A stretch of 49,196 nt of DNA. Source: Mesorhizobium intechi (lineage in GTDB: Bacteria; Pseudomonadota; Alphaproteobacteria; Rhizobiales; Rhizobiaceae). Position numbers and translations under genes: made by a program. Every line of letters begins with the position of its first letter. Position 1 is the stretch's first letter. Below the pieces are notes generated by a model. That model did no database searches and was not told where the DNA came from. It was given only the letters and a program-made list of their open reading frames with translations. The stretch is taken from positions 1-49,196 of the forward strand of contig NZ_PNOT02000302.1 of assembly GCF_002879535.1 (NCBI RefSeq), written 5' to 3'. Below, one piece after another: positions 45,239 to 49,196 of this stretch.

Positions 45239-46132
45239 TCAGGGCACGATCAGCGTGCCGGCGCCGTGTTCGGTGAAGAGTTCGAGCAGCACCGCATGCG
45301 GCGTCTTGCCGTTGAGGATGACGACGCCTTCGACGCCGCGCTCGATCGCCTCGATGCAGGTCTCTACCTTGGGGATCATCCCGCCCGAGACCGTGCCGTC
45401 CTTGATCAGCGCCCTGGCCTCGGCGACGGTCAATTCGTCGATCAGCTTCTTGTTCTTGTCGAGCACGCCGGGCACGTCGGTCAGGAACAAAAGGCGCGAG
45501 GCCTTGCAGGCGCCGGCGATGGCGCCGGCGAAAGTGTCGGCGTTGATGTTGTAGGTATGGCCGTCGCGGCCGGGCGCCACCGGCGCCAGCACCGGGATCA
45601 TTTCGGAACGGGCCAGGAGGTCGAGCAGCGTGCGGTCGACCTCGACCGGCTCGCCGACGAAGCCGAGATCAAGCACGCGCTCGATGTTGGAATCGGGGTC
45701 GATCATGGTCTTGCGCGCCTTTTCGGCGAAGACCATGTTGCCGTCCTTGCCGCAGAGGCCGATTGCCCATTCGCCCTCGGCGTTGATGAGCGCGACGATC
45801 TCCTTGTTGATCGAGCCGGCCAGAACCATCTCGACGATCTCGACGGTTTTCTGGTCGGTGACGCGCAGACCGCCCTCGAACTTGGATTCGATACCCATCT
45901 TGGTCAGCATGGCGCCGATCTGCGGCCCGCCGCCATGAACCACGATCGGGTTGACGCCGGACTGCTTCAGCAGCGCGATGTCGCGGGCGAAGGCCTTGCC
46001 GAGCTCGATGTCGCCCATGGCATGGCCGCCATATTTCACCACGACGGTCTTGTGTTCGTAGCGCTGCATGTAGGGCAAAGCGCGCGACAGCAGGGCGGCC
46101 TGCATTTCGGCGGTGGCGGCGATGTCCGTCAT
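45239..46132 (-). CDS. argB: acetylglutamate kinase
   Basis: This 297-aa kinase phosphorylates N-acetyl-L-glutamate in arginine synthesis. It has Lys33 in [11 protein letters not shown], the Gly-rich GGGPQIG at residues 67-73, the segment [13 protein letters not shown], and the C-terminal [21 protein letters not shown] region that binds nucleotide. An N-terminal helix (1-25) of the kind found in arginine-inhibited hexameric enzymes is present. The start is ATG at 46132 ([20 protein letters not shown]); the frame stays open 39 codons upstream without homology. A single gene, downstream of no visible arginine partner. Confidence 0.95.
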   Translation of the reverse strand: MTDIAATAEMQAALLSRALPYMQRYEHKTVVVKYGGHAMGDIELGKAFARDIALLKQSGVNPIVVHGGGPQIGAMLTKMGIESKFEGGLRVTDQKTVEIVEMVLAGSINKEIVALINAEGEWAIGLCGKDGNMVFAEKARKTMIDPDSNIERVLDLGFVGEPVEVDRTLLDLLARSEMIPVLAPVAPGRDGHTYNINADTFAGAIAGACKASRLLFLTDVPGVLDKNKKLIDELTVAEARALIKDGTVSGGMIPKVETCIEAIERGVEGVVILNGKTPHAVLLELFTEHGAGTLIVP

Positions 46133-46290
46133 CGGGCGGTTCCCCAGATTTCTTGCGTGTCGTTGCCCCAAAACCGCAGGGCACATTTTTGGGCGACATG
46201 CATCAGGTAAAGACGGCGGCGTCTTAGCGGGAATTGGCGCGGGGGGCAAATGGCATTGCTGTCATATTCGCCGCGTTCACGGCCTCGTCA

Positions 46291-47787
46291 TCATGACGGC
46301 ACCATCAGCGGCGCCCGCCGTTTCAGCCAGCCTGAAAGCTTCTCCATCTGCGCGGCGAAGGACAAAAGCGTCTCCTCGTCGCCCGGGCGCCCAGCGGCCT
46401 GGATGCCGAGCGGCAGGCCTGCCTCGGTGACATGGACCGGCAGCGCGATCGACGGCTGGCCGCTGACATTGTGGATCGCCGGCCAGTGCGTGAACAGAAG
46501 GCTCTTGTCCATCAGCTGACCGAACAAGGGCTTCAGCTTCAGCAGGGGCGTCAGGTGAAGCTTGTCGAGCAGGTTTTCGATCAGCTCGTCGGCGCCTTTC
46601 GGATCCATGGCGCCGCAGGCGAGCGGCGGATGCGCGATAACAGGCATCAGCACGGCGTCATAACGCGCGGTGTCCTCGATCATCCGGCGCGAGGCGGCCT
46701 GCAGCCGCTGCAGGCCGGCATAGATCTCACCGGCCGAGACCGTTTCGCCCAACCGGCCGAGCACCCGCGTGGCGCGCTCGACGTCGCCGGTGACGGGACG
46801 GCCGACGCGCAGCGCTTCTGCCCGCAGCATGCCGGCGACGGCGGAAGCAACCGTCCTGCAGAAATCGGCCATGAAATCGCGGCCGATGAAGGTCAGGTCG
46901 ATCTCCACGACGGTGTGGCCGCCCTCGCGAGCAAGCGCCACGGCCGTGTCGAGCGCTTCCATCGTCTCGGCCGAGATCGGCAGGCCGAGCGGCGACTTGC
47001 GGTAGACGGCGAGGCTGAGCTTGCCGGGATCACGCGCCGCGGCGGCGGCGAACGTGCCCTTCGGCGGCAGTGCCGCATAGGGTGAAAGAGAGTCGGCACC
47101 GTGGGTGAGGTCGAGCAGCAGCGCGCTGTCGCGCACCGAGCGGGTGACGGCATGGTCGACCACCATGCCGTACCAGCTCTCGCTGACCAGCGGCGTCAGC
47201 GGGATGCGGCCGCGCGAGGTCTTGAGGCCGACAAGGCCCGTGCAGGCGGAAGGCACGCGGATCGAGCCCCCGCCATCGGAGGCATGCGCCACCGGCACCA
47301 CGCCGGCGGCCACGAGGGCCGCCGCGCCACCCGACGAGCCGCCGCTGGTGTGGCCGGTGTTCCAGGGATTGCGGGTGATGCCGAAGGCCTTGGATTCAGT
47401 CATCAGCCGCAGCCCGTGTTCCGGCGATGTCGAGGTGATGATCGGGATTAGCCCGGCGGCGAGGTAGCGGTCGGTCATCACCGAATTGACGTCGGGCACC
47501 GAGGCCGGAATGCGGCTCCCGCCATGCGTGGGCACACCCTTGACGGCGATGCCGAGGTCCTTGATGGCAAAGGGTACGCCGGCCAGCGGCAACGAGCGGT
47601 CCATGGTTTTCGCCCGCGCCCGCGCGGCCTCGTAGAGCGGCTCGGCGGTGGCATTGATTTCAGGCCTTGTGGCCTCGGCGCGCGCGATCGCCGCCTCGGT
47701 CAGCTCGATCGCCGACAACTCGCCCTTGCGCACCAGACCGGCGAGGCCGGTCGCGTCTTCTTCCCACAGGATCCGTTCGACCGACAT
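46291..47787 (-). CDS. amidase signature family protein
   Basis: This 498-aa enzyme has the Ser-cisSer-Lys triad: Lys76 in PFAIKDLGI, Ser151 in TSGGSSGGAAAL and nucleophile Ser175 in SDGGGSIRVPSACTGLVGLK. The Gly/Ser-rich signature is complete. It is a hydrolase of small amides; the 6-aminohexanoate-cyclic-dimer hydrolase-like subgroup is possible, and GatA is unlikely because gatB and gatC are absent. It is divergent from an ECF sigma gene (138-bp gap). The substrate is unknown. Confidence 0.9.
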   Translation of the reverse strand: MSVERILWEEDATGLAGLVRKGELSAIELTEAAIARAEATRPEINATAEPLYEAARARAKTMDRSLPLAGVPFAIKDLGIAVKGVPTHGGSRIPASVPDVNSVMTDRYLAAGLIPIITSTSPEHGLRLMTESKAFGITRNPWNTGHTSGGSSGGAAALVAAGVVPVAHASDGGGSIRVPSACTGLVGLKTSRGRIPLTPLVSESWYGMVVDHAVTRSVRDSALLLDLTHGADSLSPYAALPPKGTFAAAAARDPGKLSLAVYRKSPLGLPISAETMEALDTAVALAREGGHTVVEIDLTFIGRDFMADFCRTVASAVAGMLRAEALRVGRPVTGDVERATRVLGRLGETVSAGEIYAGLQRLQAASRRMIEDTARYDAVLMPVIAHPPLACGAMDPKGADELIENLLDKLHLTPLLKLKPLFGQLMDKSLLFTHWPAIHNVSGQPSIALPVHVTEAGLPLGIQAAGRPGDEETLLSFAAQMEKLSGWLKRRAPLMVPS

Positions 47788-47887
47788 CGGCGCTTCCCCG
47801 TTCCCGCCAAGCTAGCCAGCGGCCAATCGCTTGGCAATCGAAGCCTGCGCCAGCATGCCGGGACTTTAGTTAGATGGAATATTTCCG

Positions 47888-47905
47888 GCGTTGCAAATAC
47901 AACGC
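47888..47905. promoter_or_regulatory. inverted repeat before the ECF sigma gene
   Basis: GCGTTG (47888-47893) and CAACGC (47900-47905) form a perfect 6-bp inverted repeat around CAAATA, 20 bases before the sigma start. GGAATATTTCC (47876-47886), another short palindrome with the GGAAT core of ECF -35 elements, precedes it. These are possible autoregulatory promoter parts, but I cannot define the -10. Confidence 0.3.
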
Positions 47906-47925
47906 AATCGCCTAACTTGGCGCGC

Positions 47926-48465
47926 ATGACGCCACAGGACATCACCAAGCTGATCGTCCGGACTTCGATGAAGGATCGGGCCGCGTTCGATCTGCTCTAC
48001 CGGCAGACGAGCGCGAAACTTTTCGGCGTGTGCCTTCGTGTATTGAACGACCGGGGAGATGCTGAAGAAGCGCTACAGGAAGTCTTCGTCAAGATATGGA
48101 CAAAGGCGGATCGTTTCGCCGTCTCCGATCTGAGCCCGATCTCCTGGCTGGTGGCAATCGCCCGCAACCACGCGATCGATCGCGTCAGGACGCGGCGCAA
48201 GCCTGCCGCCGATATCGATGCCGCGCTCGACGTGGCCGATCCGGCACCGGGACCTGAAGCGATGGTGGTGGCGGGCGACGAATCCGTGCGCATCCATCAT
48301 TGTCTCGAGGAGTTGGAGAAGGACCGGGCGGCGGCCGTCCGGGGCGCTTATCTCAAGGGCGAAAGCTATGCCGAACTGGCCGAGCGCCACGGCGTGCCGC
48401 TGAACACGATGCGTACTTGGCTGCGCCGCAGCCTGATGAAACTGAGAGAATGTCTGGAAAGATGA
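47926..48465 (+). CDS. ECF-type RNA polymerase sigma factor
   Basis: This is a 179-aa sigma-70-family factor with region 2 at residues 20-85 (FDLLYRQTSAKLFGVCLRVL, AEEALQEVFVKIWTKADRF, SWLVAIARNHAIDRVRTRR) and region 4 at about 132-176 (GAYLKGESYAELAERHGVPL, NTMRTWLRRSLMKLRE). Region 3 is absent, as in extracytoplasmic-function factors. I chose the ATG at 47926; the frame is open further upstream into the amidase promoter region without sigma homology. Its TGA overlaps the anti-sigma gene start. The target genes are unknown. Confidence 0.93.
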   Translation: MTPQDITKLIVRTSMKDRAAFDLLYRQTSAKLFGVCLRVLNDRGDAEEALQEVFVKIWTKADRFAVSDLSPISWLVAIARNHAIDRVRTRRKPAADIDAALDVADPAPGPEAMVVAGDESVRIHHCLEELEKDRAAAVRGAYLKGESYAELAERHGVPLNTMRTWLRRSLMKLRECLER

Positions 48466-49184
48466 CACTGGCGGAGGACACTGGACCGGAACGTGGAGGC
48501 GACGACCTGTTCGCCGCCGAATACGTTCTCGGCGTTCTGTCGGTGGAAGAGCGGCAGATCGCCTCCAGGCGCGTCGACACCGAGACCGATTTCGCGCGGC
48601 TCGTCGATGGCTGGGAGGTGCGCCTCTCGCCGTTGGCATCAGCCTATGCGCAGGTCGAGCCGCCGCCTTCGGTGAAGGCTGCTGTCGACCGCCGGCTATT
48701 CGCATCGACGGCGGCCACATCGGCCGAGGCACGCGCCGGCCTGTGGTCCAGCCTCGCCTTCTGGCGCGGCCTTGCCGTCGCGGCGGTCGCGGCTCTGGCG
48801 CTCTATATTGCCGTGCCCTATGTCAACCGGCCGGCTGAACAGCCGCAGGCGCGGCTTGTCGCCTCGCTGGCGGCCGACGGCAGCGACGTAAGATATCTCG
48901 CCGTCTATGATTCCGAGCGGCATGAGGTCAGCCTTTCGCATGTTTCCGGCGTGCTGGCTTCGGGCAAGGACTTCGAACTTTGGATGATCGAGGGCAAGAA
49001 CGCTCCGGTCTCGATGGGCGTCATCCCGACTGGCGCGACCGCGCATATCGGGGTCTCGCCCGCCACGCAGCAGAAGCTGGCGCAGGGCGCGGTGCTGGCC
49101 GTCAGCCTGGAACCGGCCGGCGGCTCGCCGACGGGTCAACCGACCGGACCGGTGGTTGCCGCTGGCGACCTGAAGGGCATCTGA
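48462..49184 (+). CDS. anti-sigma factor (RskA/ChrR-like, membrane-anchored)
   Basis: This is a 240-aa protein. The N-terminal cytosolic part (1-100) contains DDLFAAEYVLGVLSVEERQI, a form seen in RskA-type anti-sigma factors, and lacks the zinc motif HxxxCxxC. One membrane helix follows (about residues 103-121), then a periplasmic anti-sigma-K C-terminal domain with FELWMIEGKNAPVSMGVIP. ATG at 48462 overlaps the sigma stop; ATG at 48450, four codons upstream, is possible. It should hold the sigma factor inactive at the membrane until a periplasmic signal triggers release. Confidence 0.9.
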   Translation: MTLAEDTGPERGGDDLFAAEYVLGVLSVEERQIASRRVDTETDFARLVDGWEVRLSPLASAYAQVEPPPSVKAAVDRRLFASTAATSAEARAGLWSSLAFWRGLAVAAVAALALYIAVPYVNRPAEQPQARLVASLAADGSDVRYLAVYDSERHEVSLSHVSGVLASGKDFELWMIEGKNAPVSMGVIPTGATAHIGVSPATQQKLAQGAVLAVSLEPAGGSPTGQPTGPVVAAGDLKGI

Positions 49185-49196
49185 CCTGCTGCATCT

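Noticed and set aside
46291..47787. Amidase as GatA of the Asp/Glu-tRNA amidotransferase
   Set aside because: No gatB or gatC nearby and the segments around the catalytic Ser match general amidases.

Overview
The window looks like chromosomal DNA of an alphaproteobacterium of the order Hyphomicrobiales, most likely Mesorhizobium or a close relative. The reasons are high G+C with G/C-rich third positions, many ATGA stop-start couplings, rhizobial-type family content (liv transporters, luciferase-like flavin oxidoreductases, DUF6481, DUF805) and intergenic palindromes of the kind scattered through rhizobial genomes. The genus is my inference from sequence character; no 16S or tRNA gene is present. 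I see no rRNA, tRNA, CRISPR array, transposase, prophage or plasmid replication gene.

Layout. 1-3304: livHMGF-type ABC transporter genes; any periplasmic binding protein lies outside the window. 3305-5378: a Na+/H+ antiporter of the NhaD type and nicotinamidase PncA, on the minus strand. 5677-12807: a tightly coupled six-gene operon of a molybdenum hydroxylase (FAD subunit, then a fused Fe-S/molybdopterin subunit), a 6-hydroxynicotinate-reductase-like Fe-S flavoprotein, a UPF0280 protein, an AA_synth/DUF1185 protein and a MarR regulator. 12840-17947 (minus): inositol-monophosphatase-like enzyme, two luciferase-like oxidoreductases, arylamine N-acetyltransferase and an AI-2E-type permease. 18169-24195: mixed housekeeping and stress genes, including sugE behind a two-hairpin guanidine-II riboswitch, a transglutaminase-like protein, a CDF metal exporter and rmuC. 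24299-27062: def-fmt-GNAT-truA. 27100-32449: dapD and dapE interleaved with small membrane proteins and a ketopantoate-reductase-like gene. 32675-35210: LOG protein, HAD nucleotidase and diguanylate cyclase. 35308-37028: sigma-54-like promoter, Tat-signal small protein and GMC oxidoreductase. 37070-40232: two regulator/enzyme modules (MarR with FAD monooxygenase and a 55-aa membrane protein; TetR with a VOC protein), each with palindromic operators. 40419-43480: FAD amine oxidase, a broken solute-binding-protein remnant, phenylalanine hydroxylase and a divergent Lrp/AsnC regulator. 43591-49184: B12-binding radical SAM protein behind an RBS-masking hairpin, argB, amidase, and an ECF sigma/anti-sigma pair.

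The most promising candidate for an undescribed system is the left-hand block. The transporter, nicotinamidase and six-gene operon together suggest uptake, hydroxylation and reductive dearomatisation of an N-heteroaromatic compound (nicotinate-like at best guess), with two proteins of unknown function (UPF0280, DUF1185) locked into the operon. Substrate and pathway are inference, since no enamidase or later nicotinate-fermentation gene is visible here.

Only one gap slightly exceeds 300 bases (41724-42027), and it holds the solute-binding-protein remnant. The next largest (5379-5676) holds the operon promoter region.
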